NCBI GenBank assembly: GCA_963277665.1
Contig: OY728121.1
Span: forward strand, 960,664,097 to 960,728,096
Source: Viscum album
Taxonomy: Eukaryota > Streptophyta > Magnoliopsida > Santalales > Viscaceae
Length of the DNA stretch: 64,000 nucleotides
Reading direction: 5' to 3'
This document shows, piece by piece, positions 37,259-50,345 of this stretch (positions within the stretch are counted from its first letter, which is position 1; every line of letters begins with the position of its first letter). A program made the translations under genes and the position numbers. Below the pieces are notes generated by a model that worked only from the letters and a program-made list of their open reading frames with translations, was not told the origin of the DNA and ran no database searches.

Positions 37259-40200
37259 ATGAATGTCAATATTTTAACAATAAATTGCCTAAATAAATCA
37301 TAATATATGATTAATACACATAAATTTTATTTATAATTTTCAATATCATATCCTAATATTTGTTCTTAATGTTTATTTAGGATATCATTATATTTTTTCT
37401 TATGATATTTTAAACTAATATCATATGATATGATATTGGTTCATCCATATTTGTTTAAACTAAGTTGTTGTGTGTTGGATCTATTGAATGTATTAGTTGA
37501 TATGGAAGAATGTATTAGAATGGATCATATGGTGTTGGGGACTACAATTGAATGGAATTTTTGAAAATTATTGATGGATCTCTTTTCAAAGTAATAGATA
37601 ACATCATATGGGGAGGCTCATGGTGGATTTGAAGAAGTGGTAAAAAACAACAAGTGGTGAAATTATAATAACTTCCATGATATATATATATATATATATC
37701 TGTCAAGGATATGGAAGTGGAATTGTGATTAAGGAATAATCATATTAGAGGGACTAGAATAAATCTATTCTATTTTATGTGAAGGTAAGAACTATCTTAA
37801 AGTTATTCTAGTTGAAACTGAATGAAGTAGATAGATAGAATTTTTAAAAGTCACGAGATTCAACCAATGTGAAAATGGATCAATTTAGTAGGTAGTTGTT
37901 GAATAAGGAAAAACCATTAAAAAAATAGCATTGCGTGCATAAGGATCATATTTTGTTAATGGAAGTCCCTATATATATGATAGTGATCCTCATAAAGATC
38001 ACATTTGGTTTAGAAAAAGATAAAATTGATCTCTGTAATGATGATTCATGATCATAAGGATTGTTTATGGTTTCTGTAAGGATCATTGAAGAACCATAAG
38101 TATTATTCAATAGTTTTAAAATGGTAAAAGAACAATTCACAAGAATAGATGATGAATTGATGGGGAACAATACTAGTTTTTAAGGATGAAAGGATACATT
38201 TTTTTATGGTTGGACTTTATAAGGATGAAGTTGATTTATATAAGGAGAATTTTATGGAAAAGGTATGAAATCCATCATTTAATAACAATAATCATTTTTT
38301 GGAAAATGGGAACTATGTATGGATGATTTATTGCATCTATAATGTTCAATTAATTTGTGAAATATGATGATATGGGATAAATAATGGGAAATTAATATGG
38401 TTCATCTATTTTATAATATGAAATATTATCATTTCCATATCGACATGAATTATATAAAATCATAGTCTTCCATATGGATTAAACTGAATATTATCAATCA
38501 TAATTTATGATTGATAATTCATTATTGATGAAATATAAAATTTTTATTTTAAGGGGAGGACATTAACAATGTTTAATGGAAATTAATGATACTACATTTT
38601 ACAGTTTTAAATGAGAGGTTTGTGCTAGTTTTTTGGTTAAGAAATCCCACTGTAGGATAAGATTTCATACCATGAGTATCTTAATTAATTATTATTAGTT
38701 TGATAAGGCCACATATATTATTTTGAATGTTTTAAATAATGTTTTAAAATTTATATTACAATCAACTATGAATTAATATAAGTAAATATTTAATGGATAA
38801 TTAAAGATATAAATATTTGAGTAGATTGAAATATGAGTGGATAAATAGATTATAAATCCATGACTCAGACCTAGAAGGAATCCCACTATGAGAATTATGG
38901 AGTTCCCATTTTAATAATATTGAAATGTGTACCAACATTTTAACTTAATAAAAAATGGAAAAGAATATAATGTTATTTCATGGTTTTTCCATATTTCAAA
39001 AATGTGAATATATCACATACAAGAATATATAAATATGAAACCTCGAATAGTGGAGATAAAATAAGGAAAATATGACGACATATATTAAAGGGGTATTTAT
39101 ATATTTAAAATTATTTAAATTGGATAACCCATGTGAATTTTGTAATGGATATATAAGAAGAAGATAAAAAGTTAAAAAATATGTTGACTAAAATATTTAT
39201 TCTCTGATTTATTTGTGTATTGAGATAAGAAAAGAATATAGGAACACTCTTTCATATCAAGTTTTATAGAATAGGAACAAAAACTTGATGATAAATAGAT
39301 TCATACCATCGATCATATTTGGTTTCTCTATGTAATTGAGAATTGAGGAAGAAGTGTTTTACTCCCACATCTAGAAGTTGAAGAATAAATATTTAATATG
39401 ATAATTATAGTACATAATTATCTATATATATATAGATGTTTTGTTATAGTGAATTGAATATGATTTAGAAAAAACCCTCACCATGAGGTTTGGGTATCAA
39501 CTGGCTTGAATAATATTTATTAAATAAAATTTAGTGTTCAATAACACATATATCCAAATAAAAAGATACAAAAAATTATTCTTATATTGATTATTATAGA
39601 GATAACCACACATCTAAAAAATGTTAAAGATTATTCATGAGTAATTTATAAAGTAGAATAATGGGGAGTGCACCATGGGAGATGAGTAACCCAATCCATA
39701 TGTACTTCATCTAAAAAGTGAATAGAGGTGATGAAAAGGGAGTGTCCCTTAAATAAATAGTTTACCCCTCCGAAACATTTGTAATATAATAGTGAGTAGT
39801 ATAACATCATAGCATATCCACATATTATTGGTTTTCTATCCTTTTATTAAATTATTGTATTGAACCATGTAAAATAAATGAGATTTTTCCTGATTTAGTT
39901 TTACTTTTATCATATTGGAGATCTAGTGAGGTTGTGTTAAAGAAATAATTGTGAAATTTATTGAACATAATTTTAACTATAATGGGAAAACAGATCCTTA
40001 ATGAAGATAAATGAGAATTATGGAAAATATTTTAGATGGGAAACACCCAGATTAACCTCCCTATTAGAGTGTATTAGGTTCCAATATATGGTATCAACTC
40101 CAGGTGTTGTCTAAGTGTTCAACCTCAAATCCTTTTTTTTATTTTTTTTCTAATCAAATCAATAATGAATTATTTATTCTTTAATGGAACAAACTCTTAC

Positions 40201-40833
40201 AGTTGAAAAAATGGAGATGTTTTTTTATTTATATAGGATTGTGGTGAAAAAATTATGCAATGTTTCTAATGTGATAATGACTTAGAGATTGATAGTAAAT
40301 GATTTTTTAATTCCAAAATAATAATTTTAGTTAGGAGAGATATCTCTAGTGATTTATATGAGAGAACCATTTGATGTGTTACTTTTTTTGGATATTTATA
40401 CATTGTTGGGTTAGTTTTATGGAAAAATAATATTAGTAAAGAAGGATGATGAGCCTATCATGATAGAATATTGAAAATATGGTTTCATTAAGAAGATTTT
40501 GAGAATTCTATATGAAAAATTACTAAAGTATATCAGAAATAAAAATAAAAATAAAAATAAGAATCAGGAGTAGAATAGAAATATTTATCATGGGATGATG
40601 AACTCTCAAACCAAGGAAACCTATTTTGAATCTATTATTTTATCAAACTCTAACAGTAATTTGGAAGATTAGTTCAAATAATTTTTTTTATAATCTACTA
40701 TGGGATTAAAAGGATATTGTTTCTTTAATGAAGTAGAGGAAACAATATCAAGGAGTCAATCAAAACAATTCTCATGTAGTAATCTAGATAATATATAATC
40801 CTTATAAGAAAAGGTAGACTAATGGGAAATTAT
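37259..40833. other. Unresolved decayed DNA
   Basis: About 3.6 kb of AT-rich, purine-biased plus strand with no frame longer than about 75 codons. Visible items are an AT dinucleotide tract near 37,680-37,699 and an ATAAAA hexamer run at 40,539-40,562. At 40,300-40,490 a broken plus-strand frame (FDVLLFLDIYTLLG, then a DDEP block) has spacing like a gypsy protease C-terminus, but this is weak. Probably old retrotransposon sequence; identity not shown. Confidence 0.4.
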
Positions 40834-43800
40834 TGTTGCATCCATAAGTCACTGTATCATTATATTTTATCTTATTATACTTTTTAGATTATTTTTTATA
40901 ATTTATCTATTTATAGGAAAAAAGTTTTAGGTTTTGTGAAATTTTCCCTCGATGAAAGGTCTTCATGAATTATTTTGGTAAAACCTAGTGGTTACGCTTA
41001 CACAATATAATTGGTAGTTCATTTTGTATAGTGTAGTATTCTCTAGTATGGGTAGTGCATGGTTTTCTTGAATATATATGGTATAAAGGGGAAACTATTC
41101 TCTTTATCCTTAGTTATAGTGGTGGGTGTATGGTTTGGGCACTGCCTGATGAAACTGTGTGATAGGTCTTCAATTTTTGATAATTTGTCCACAATTGGCA
41201 CATGGTTTGTGAAATTTTTGGGAAAACTATGAGAGGTAATTTTTCTTACTGTGTTCTATATATATGTTTGGCATAATTTTTTGAAATGTTTATAGATAAA
41301 CCTATGGATTTTTTGAATTTTATTAAAATGGAGAATCTAACATTTTCCCCTTAGTTATTTATCTTTTCCCCTCCCTTTTTCCCATTGTTATTGAAATAAC
41401 CATGGTTTTATATATGATTCTCATTACCTCTCTACAATTTGATTTTGTGGAAATTTATTCTTGGTGTCAAGTGGAATCTAAGGCATTTATTCCCCTTTTC
41501 CTATATTTTCATCTTCCCTTACCCTCTATTTTTGTTTTTCCTTTACCCTTGAAGACTAACCACTATTTATAATAGGATCAATGTTCAGGGTATGTATAAT
41601 AAAAGGGTTTTGGGTTATTTAAGGATAATTATGTCATTTATTTTCCCAATTGGGAATTTTCATCAACGGAAATTCATTACAGCTATATTTCAACTTAATG
41701 AAGTCGGTGTTTCTTTAGAATTCCCATATAATGCATGTTATAAATTATTCTTATTCTTTTAAATTACTAATTATGAAATTAATATAATATTTAATTACTA
41801 TAGTATAATTTAAAAGGTTTTCAAAATTTTTATGAACTTATCATGGAATTGTTTCATATGTAGTTCTTGTGAAATTTACTAAGTGTTTTTTAATGTGGTT
41901 CATCTTTTATGAACATTTGTATGATGGAAGATATATTTTATATGGGGTGTGTGATTTTTAATGGTTCATTTAGTAAAATTAAGTGGGGTTTAACTTCACT
42001 AACTTTATATATGTGTTTTATAAAAGAAAGGGAGTTGGAAATTTTATTAAATATTTGATACCATTAAATCTCAATGTGGTTAAGGAATATTTTCAAAAGG
42101 GAATTATGGTTTTTGAAAGGGTTCCTAGAATCATTTTATTTACTAATAAAAGTAAATTTATTATATTAAAAATGAATTTATGGAAAATTTTGGACTCTAT
42201 GATGATCTTTCCAATGTGGTTTGATAAATGGTTATCAATTAATGGTTGAAATGTTGTTTTAAATTGGTGTGAAAATGGATTGAATTATCAATAATGTTTT
42301 CAAAATCATGATTGTAAATTTTAAAGAGTTGGTTGTTTTAAAAATTGTGTGAGTTTCTCATTTGATACATGGGTGATCATTGTGAATATTGGGGCTTGTA
42401 ATACCTTAAGGGATTTCAGAAACATGTTGTTTTATTTGAAAATTTTATGCATGGAGGTGAATGTGATTGTTTCATGAAAGGGTCTAGGTGGTGAGGTGAT
42501 GGATATATTAAATTAATTATTTCTGATTTTTTGATGGTTTATTTCATCTTGAATTTTTTTATTGTTATGGGATATTCTATAGAATTATTTGTTGACCCGT
42601 ATGAGTATAGACCCTAATTTTGAGCATGTTATTCCTTGGTATTGATTTCCTAGTAATATCGAGTTTTTTATATCCATTATAGGTAGAGGTAGTTGTTGGG
42701 GCTCAATGTATCATAGTTATTAAGGGTGGTTATAGTATATACAATTTGTATGATGTGACTATAAAGGATATGAAATATTATTTACTTTCTACCTAGGTTC
42801 CCATTTTTTAGTTCTGGTCTTTATTACATGGGTTCAAGGATGTTTCCCATGTCGCTTAGGTCCTTTTTATGAAAATTTGAGGTATTTTATTTGATGATTA
42901 TATTTCACCCCCTAGGTTTTTTGATTACATAAAATCATAGTTGATTATTTTAGTTTATGCTTATTTGATAAATTGGTGCATGTTTATTATTGGTTATCAC
43001 CCTGTGGTTGTGTTTTTATTTACTTTCAATTTTTTAAAATTATTTATAATGTTTATTTTAAAATTATATGCATTAGTTATTCATTAAATATTTTTTAAGA
43101 AAAAGTTTTTAAGTGATATGCTTTATAAACATTTTATTTGAAATAAATATTCTAGAAAGAGGATAAAAGAATGATTCAGATTGTTTTGTATAATTTTAAA
43201 AGTATTATTTCCTTTTTTATAAGAGTTTTAATTAATATTGGCACCTATTCTTGTTTTGAGATAAAGCGTGGCTATTTTAGATATATTTATGTGGAATGAG
43301 ATTGGATTTAGTATGGTAAGTATGTGAAAAATTAATTTTTAGATCTAATATTTACAAAATCATATTATGAAATATAATGATGTGAATTAAATATATTAAA
43401 TATGTGGTAACCTACTAGGGTGTCCAACTCACATGAGTTATATATTATAGTTCCCATGTTCCTTTTAGGTTGGGTTTTTCTAATTTGGGTTATTGATCAT
43501 GATTGGTATGTGTTGAGTGACTTGGGTTCACCAGTGTTGATTTTGAATGATTTGTTTTCCATTTATATTTTGTTCTATTTTAGGATGTTTTATTGGATAA
43601 TTTTCCAACGATTTTATGTTTATATCTATCTACTTTTTATTTATTCTATTTGGTTGTTTTTGGATATATGTTTATATTATTATGCCATGTGTGGTTGGTA
43701 AATTTATCTAATCCTATTATGTGATACATATAAAATGTCTGATGTTAGGATAGTTCATACCGAATTCATAGTATCTTCAACTCTAGATTTTTTATTTTCT

Positions 43801-43936
43801 TTTTAGGGTGAAATATTTCCCAAAATTCATTGTATATTCCCATGAACTAGTTGCAGCCTGTAAGGATGGGGAATTCCCTTCAGACCTAGTGGACGACTAT
43901 ATAAGGTGAAATTTCATTCCATCCTAAGAATGTTAT
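40834..43936 (+). repeat. Left LTR of the old LTR element
   Basis: It starts TGTTGCATCCATAAG, matching TGTGACATCCATATG at 46,432. The end is placed before TGGTATC at 43,944 and may be off by tens of bases. Open frames inside (41,983-42,249; 43,420-43,701) are hydrophobic by T-rich composition and are not kept as frames in the other LTR. Confidence 0.55.
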
Positions 43937-43943
43937 CTAAAAA

Positions 43944-46431
43944 TGGTATCTATGTATAGGTTTCTTAGTAGGGACATAGGTTCTAGAGAACACCCTCCTA
44001 CTATTTGGGGAGTCTTAGTAATATTGAGTTAGAATTATCATTGGATTTTAGGTTGACAGTTATGAGACAGTTTCTAATCACCACCCTTCACAATGGTTCC
44101 AGATATTCCATGTGTAGTGGGGTTCACAATTTTGAAATTGTGAATTTTATTTCATTAATATTGACTATCTATTGATCCCCATTATCATGTGATGGGTTTA
44201 CTTGGTTTCAAGTAAGAATTTTTGGTGAAAAATAAAATGAATTAGTAGAGTGTGGTTGGTTTGTATGACCAGATATATTGGAAAATGACTAAATTATCTA
44301 TCCTAGAGATGTCACATAAGTTACTATGCGGTAGAACTATGGTCCAAAACACCATATAAAGGAGTTGATAATGGTTTTATATCCTATATGAGTCGTTGTT
44401 AAGACCTTTCTTCAAAATTCTCCAATTATAGGGGATGAGTCATGGTGGGTCTTCTAACATGGTGTTGTTGTTGTGGATCATATTTTTTTTGGATTTATGT
44501 TCTTTTACTCATTTTAAATTGTTTATGAAATTGTTATTTCATAAAACGAAGGATTTTATGGGAAATGATTATTATTTTTAAAGGATGAATAGGATTAAAA
44601 TAATTTTTTTATTCAGTAATGTACTAGGGAATGTTTTTTAACTAGTTTTTTTGCTAAGAATCTAAAAAAACATTTGGTTATAAGGATTTATATCAGTATG
44701 AGTGAAAGGGGTTTATGTACTCTCAAGTTTGGGTTTTATTTTTTTGTTATTATTAAATTCAAATGGAGCAATGAATGGTTTTTATAAGTTTTATGTGGAG
44801 ATAATTTGTTTTACACTATTTTAAGAGTATGATCTTGGAGATTCAAAATAGATTTCTTTTTTTACAAAGGAATTAGTGGTTTTTAATGTTAGGTTAATTT
44901 CATTTTTAATTTACTTGGTTAATATGGATTTTATATAAACTATAATGTTTTAAAATGTTTGGGTGATATAAAATGTGTGTTTATTTATGGAAATGGGGAT
45001 TGGTTCTTCTAGTAATGTTTTTGGTTCTTAAAGTAATGTGTTTTTTTAAATTTTTTACCTTGGTTTACAATGAAATTTATCATATGGTATCCCTCAATGT
45101 GGGTGGGGAGTGGTTTTTTTTGATTTGGGATACATAATCAGGCTTTGTTTAAATTTTTTTTTACAAAAAATTATACCTCCTGGAAAGGTATGAAACACAT
45201 ATGGAATATTTATCTCTATTTTTGGTTATTTTATTGTTTTTTTGGATATTAATTATATTATAAATAGAGTGGAAAGTGTTTTCCCTTTTTATAGCCCCAT
45301 ATCTCTTTAGTTATCAATCTCATTTGGGAGACCTGACTAGGTATTCCTTGGATAGAAGGTTGAGTGAATGGATGAGAATTAATCTCTATGGTTTTCTTGT
45401 AATATAATTTTATGAGTACTTTTTATAAATGAATTTAGGATCCTATGGCCTTTATTGGGATATTATTGATGTGTTCCTCTAGTTTCTTTTACAGTGGTCA
45501 CCTCTTGGACTATTCATGTATCGTTGTTTCTTATACATTTCTTGGCTACTTGTAGTAATGATAACATTGAGTAGAGGGAAATGTATGGTTTTTTATTTGT
45601 TTAATTGGTTATAGAACTACCTAGGGTGTGTGATTTGGGAATCTTGGACTAGTATGTCCCCAGTTGATATTATGAACTAGATAATGTTAGTAAGATTTTT
45701 ATTAGGTTTTCCAAGTGAGGGTGGCATAGGTTTGATATCCCATTTCTCATATTTTATATTTTTTTTTGATGAATTATTATAGCCCATGTCATCTTCTTTA
45801 TTGATTCATTTCTTCAGTCATTGTGTGCTTTGTATGTTTTGAGTTGTGATATTTTCAATAAAATGGTCTTGTTTTCTTAGGTGTTATATTTATTTGTTCC
45901 ATTATTTTGATGATACTTATGGATTTTTATTGTCTAGATAACCTAGTATGTTGTGATTATATATTCCATTGTGCTGGGATCCTTAGAATATATCATGGAC
46001 TGTTCTTACCTTTAAAATATGAGATGGATTTGTGGATTCTCATAGTTTGTGGAACCTAGTTTTTAACTTTATTGGTTGATGAAATCATAGTCATTTTAGG
46101 TACTCTCATTTTAGTGGTTTTCACCATTAATTCATTCATTTATAGAACTTTTATATGTTAGGGAGACCTTTTTTTAGTCTTTATTATTTATATTTCCTTG
46201 TTAGATAGTTATTGATGAACCCTGATTTGGGTTTGATTGATGTTTTTTTGAGGATTTTACTATTAGTTGGGGATCTGTTTCTAGAAATAGTGATCTATTT
46301 TAGTTTGGTATCATTTTCACCTTTATATTTTATTTGGAAATCATATTATGTGATCTATGGATTTTGATTCCATTTTCCACCCCTTTGGCTAGATGATTTT
46401 TTGGGATTGAAAGAGTTATAGTGTGGAGAAT
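43944..46431 (+). other. Internal region of the old LTR element
   Basis: About 2.5 kb with no gag, protease, RT or integrase motif recognised on either strand. It starts with a possible decayed primer site (TGGTATCTATG, matching the tRNA-Met complement in its first seven bases) and ends with a G/A-rich tract at 46,421-46,431. It is T-rich and poor in C on the plus strand. Confidence 0.4.
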
Positions 46432-47775
46432 TGTGACATCCATATGTAACCATTAACATATATTTCATCTTTTATTACCTTGTTCTCAATTGAGTTTAAG
46501 TACCAAACGTTTCATGGTTAACATTTTTAGGTTTTAATAAATTTCCACTCATTTCACGATTTTCATGAATGATTTTGGAGAGCATATAAAAGTAACCATT
46601 TTTTCAAGTGATATTCAATTAATTTAGTCTGGTACATAGATTGTCTATATATGTATATCATGGTTCAGTCCAAACCATGAAAGATCGAGAGGATACCCTT
46701 TGAGTCCTCATTGGGAATGGGGGTTGGTGTATGTGTTTCACAGGGTTAGGAGAAAACATAAGTAAAATGTGTGACATTTTTTCAATTTATGATAGTGAGT
46801 TTTTCATATTTAGTACATGGTATAGAGACCATGTGACCAAACCATGTAAGGCCATTTTTATTATATAGCATCTATTACATGGTAGGATTATAGTTTAAAA
46901 AATAATAATGATTTCCCACATTTCAATACAATAGTGAATTCACCTTCACCAATAGAGGATTTTATCTTTTCTCCTATATTTATTCCTATATATATTGAAA
47001 AAAACCATGGTGTACACATGGGGATCTTATCCTATGTTCCTCTAATTTTAGGGATCTTACTTTTTGGTTTCAAGAAGAATCTAATTTTTTTTTCTATTTT
47101 ACTCTCATCAAATATTCCCTTTTCCATCTCTCTTGGTATTCCTATAACTTATAAACCCTAAAAACTATTTGGTTTAGGATTTACATTCAAGGTGAGTATA
47201 ATTATGGGTATATGGGTTGTTTAAGGTTATGTATGTAATCTCTTGGATCAGTTGTTCATTCTCAATTGAAGGAAATTTGTTTTGGTTGTGTTTTCACTTG
47301 ATAGGGTATGTTTTTATTTATAATTCACTTATAATTCATTTTATAAATATCATTTATATTTTGGAATTATTTTTTTATGAAATTATAAGAATATTTTATG
47401 TCCACATTGGGATTGAAATGGTTTCCAAACGAGTTTCTGACTTTTCATGGATTTTTCAGATTCCAAGTGCTTGTAAAATTTCCAAATATGGTATTTTAAA
47501 ATGGATCTATTTTTTTGAAGGAATGTTTGTTGTCTGTTCAGTTTTAAATTTGTTTTTCTAATTTGTTAATGTGTTTTTTTTGTAAAATATTGGTGGGGAG
47601 GGGTGGGTTGATATTTTCTCTCTTCAAAGTGGGTTTTTTTATTAAAATAAATGGGCAATCCATTACATTAAATGTTTGGTACCATTGGCTCTAGAAGTTG
47701 ATTTGTAATTTCATAAAAATGGAATTAAGGTCTGTGAAGGGATCCTCATAATTGTATTATTTCCTAAAGGTAGGG

Positions 47776-48148
47776 TGTAAAAACATGGCCTGAATAATAA
47801 CACATTAGCCTGTCATAAATTGGTTATTGGGTCCTAGCCTACCAATTACCACTAGTTTCCCCAGAGACATGTGGTCGCCTCTATGGGGAACACCCACATG
47901 CCTAAAAATGTAATAAACAAGTGACTATACCCAGATAAAAACAAATGTTCTTTCCTATGTTATTTGTCCTCAATCACACACACCCCATGAAGCTTCCTAG
48001 AATGTCACCCATCTTGATCACTACTGTAGATCAACAATGCTTAAATACAGGTTTATAAATAGGAAATTTCATAAATAGAAAGTTTGAGAAAGTTGACATG
48101 AGCCATATCATTTAGTATTTTAAACCTTTATCATTATAGGTTGTTATA
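47776..48148 (-). repeat. 3' LTR of the Cassandra-like TRIM
   Basis: It aligns with 48,250-48,620. On the minus strand it starts TATAACAACC (consensus TGTAACACC) and ends TTTTTACA. The 5S-like block at 47,991-48,044 is the better kept of the two. Confidence 0.8.
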
Positions 48149-48249
48149 TTCACCCACCATTAGAGAATAACATCCTCATTTTCGACCCTACATCTCCACC
48201 TAGACAGTGCCACCACACTTAAGGTTGGGTCCCTACTCTGATACCAAAG

Positions 48250-48620
48250 TAAAAAATGGGCCTTACTAACTGTAAAAAACCGTAACTTAACATGGTAATT
48301 TGGTTGCATACCTCTAGGAAACACCAGTTTCCCAGGACACACATGGTCCCCTCCATATGGCCTACAAATATATCCGAACAGTTCATGAGGAAAATTATTT
48401 CCCCACGGGCCAACACATATTATTTACTTTGTGTTGTTTCCTCACTCATACACACCCCAAGAAACATCCCAAAATATAATCCATCATGAATAACATAGAA
48501 ATACAATCACACTTAACTATGGTGTTTTATTCTGGTAGGCTCTCTAAATGAAAGGTGGACCTTGTTGAAATAAGCCACATCATTTAGTATTTTAACCCTG
48601 TATCATTCGAAGGTGTTACA
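48250..48620 (-). repeat. 5' LTR of the Cassandra-like TRIM
   Basis: On the minus strand it starts TGTAACACC at 48,620 and ends just before the primer site. The 5S-like block (48,461-48,517) keeps GTTAAGTGTG and a GATGGATTATATTTTGGGA stretch, more decayed than in the other LTR. In 5S rRNA this part holds the internal promoter for RNA polymerase III. Confidence 0.8.
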
Positions 48621-50345
48621 AAGGGGGTTTATTATCTCAAAAATGATTTTCTTTGAAATGTATAGGTTCATAAATTAGTTTAGAAAATGTTTTTTGAAAT
48701 TATTTTCTAAAGGAACAATTTAAATGTGGTTTTCATGTGCTATGAAAAATATATTTGATTCCCATGAACCCATGTGAAGTCCTAGTTGTCACTTTTAATG
48801 TTTTTTTTGTTTAATGAAATTTATGATACCCTAATTTGATCCAAAATTTACCTTTAATATTATGGTGTATTATAAAATCTTAGGGGGTGTTTAAAATAAG
48901 TTGTGTTATTTAATATTCTTATACAATGACTTGAAATAGTTGGTTTTTCCTGAGGGAGTAATATTAGAGAAAAGTTTTATTTTAAATTTGTTATAATTTA
49001 TTATTGTGATGGTTTATTTAAACTTACCTCCATTCTAATTTTCATAGGAAAATTTGATCAATTAGTTGGTGGCCTAATGATTGAATTCCCATGTTTCTAG
49101 CATGTGCTTCCTTTGAAATGTTTTTCAGAAAAACCCAATTTAGATATGAATGATAGGGGTTTTTAATATTATTATTTCATGAGAAAGTAGTTTGGTTAAG
49201 GGAGGTTATAACATATATTGTTAGTACAATGAGACTACCAGGTACAATTATAAGTTCATTAGCTCTATCATAAGTTCCATATCACCAGTTTTCATCTTTA
49301 TTACTTGATTCTTGGGATTTTTCAATTGACGATTAGTTTTTTTTTGGATTTGTTTTGGGATTTCATTTCATGGTTCAGTTGCATTCCTCATGATTTTTTA
49401 ATTGGATGGGAACATCCATTATTATTCATTATTTATGACTCTTTGATATCATGGTTCCTCTTTATTATTTTTATAACAACTTTTATGTGTTTCAATTTAT
49501 TTTAATTATTTTAAAATAACATTGAAAGCATTAATTAAAAGTAAATTCTTTTGTTTTTTATTAAATGGGTTTTAAGAAATTAGTTTTAAGTGATTCAATT
49601 TTTAAATTTTAATTTTTATGGGATTTCCTTGAAGGAGGTGGGAAATTTATTTGTCATGTTTTCTATGGTTTTAAATGTACTTTATCCTTATTTTGATGTA
49701 TTTTACTTAAAATTTATACCCATCATTATTTAATGAGAAAGGGTGGTGGTTTATGAAATTCATATATGTGATGTTATTGGAGTTTTTTGTAAGTCACATA
49801 AAAAAATATTCTGATATATGATGTTCAAACAATCACATTATAAAAATTTATGAAGGGAATTGTATAGACTTTTTAGGTGGTGATATTTCAGGATATTTAA
49901 TTCATTCCCAATATATATTTTATTCCCTTGCTTTTTTTCATGTAGAGTTCTACTTTTTTGGGTTTTTGATCATGAGTGGGATGTGTTTAGTGAATGGGGG
50001 TCACAAGTGGTGTTTTAGAGCTATTCATGATTCATTTATATTTTTTTATATTTTGGGATATTGTACCTATAAATTTTCATGGTATGTTATTTTATATATT
50101 ATTATTATTATTTTTATTTATTCTAGTTGATTTCTTTTGGGATGGTTTTTTTTATTACACATTTGGTTGGTTTATTTATTATATTATGTTTATATAAGAG
50201 GCATGTATGCCCAACAAATAGATGGGTCATTCCAGATTCTATTTAGTTTGTCTATTGGATTTTTTTATTGAGGGTGAAACTATTCCAAAATTGGACTATT
50301 AATAACCTGATACCAATTTTATACTGGTGGGGATCAACAATTACC

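Larger units (their letters stand above)
47776..48620 (-). mobile_element. Cassandra-like TRIM retrotransposon with 5S rRNA-like sequence
   Basis: A compact element of 845 bp on the minus strand: LTRs of about 372 bp (47,776-48,148 and 48,250-48,620) around a 101-bp centre. The centre has a tRNA-Met primer site, CTCTGATACCA read on plus (48,236-48,246), and a purine tract AATGGTGGGTGAA before the 3' LTR. There is no coding sequence. Each LTR carries a segment like the 3' half of plant 5S rRNA; the left copy (47,991-48,044) reads GATGGGTGACATTCTAGGAA on the minus strand, 17 of 20 bases as in 5S rRNA. Flanks TAGGG and AAGGG form a near-perfect 5-bp duplication. Cassandra is the known TRIM family with 5S-like LTRs and this primer. 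Confidence 0.82.
40834..50345 (+). mobile_element. Old LTR element with long LTRs and short internal region
   Basis: Two plus-strand repeats, 40,834-43,936 and 46,432-50,345, align in blocks (for example 41,580 with 47,180, 42,040 with 47,650, 43,440 with 49,930) at roughly 60-70% identity by eye. Without the TRIM they are about 3.10 and 3.07 kb. A PBS-like TGGTATC follows the first, and a PPT-like GTGTGGAGAA precedes TGTGACATCC at the second. The 2.5-kb internal region shows no gag-pol motif, so it is a large non-autonomous element or a deletion product. It is probably gypsy-type by its TGTGACATCC start. Confidence 0.6.
46432..50345 (+). repeat. Right LTR of the old LTR element, interrupted by a TRIM
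   Basis: It begins TGTGACATCC after a PPT-like tract. Its homology to the left LTR breaks at 47,775 and resumes at 48,621, which brackets the TRIM precisely. The right end near 50,345 is placed by length and by loss of similarity. Confidence 0.55.

Noticed and set aside
37670..37700. AT dinucleotide tract as a replication or matrix-attachment site
   Set aside because: A short AT microsatellite in AT-rich DNA; nothing else supports a function.
40034..40110. TGGGAAACACCC followed by TGGTATCA about 60 bases on, as an LTR start or primer site
   Set aside because: The two signals are too close together to bound an LTR, no partner repeat was found for either, and each alone is a likely chance match.
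43420..43701. Hydrophobic frame of 93 codons resembling a membrane protein
   Set aside because: T-rich DNA gives Phe, Leu, Ile and Tyr codons by default. The homologous stretch near 49,930-50,200 is read in a different pattern with stops.
47217..47561. Frame of 114 codons, also hydrophobic
   Set aside because: It lies in an LTR arm; the matching part of the left arm (about 41,600-41,950) is not open.
48160..48489. Overlapping frames on both strands of the TRIM
   Set aside because: They cross the LTR and centre boundary of a non-coding miniature element.
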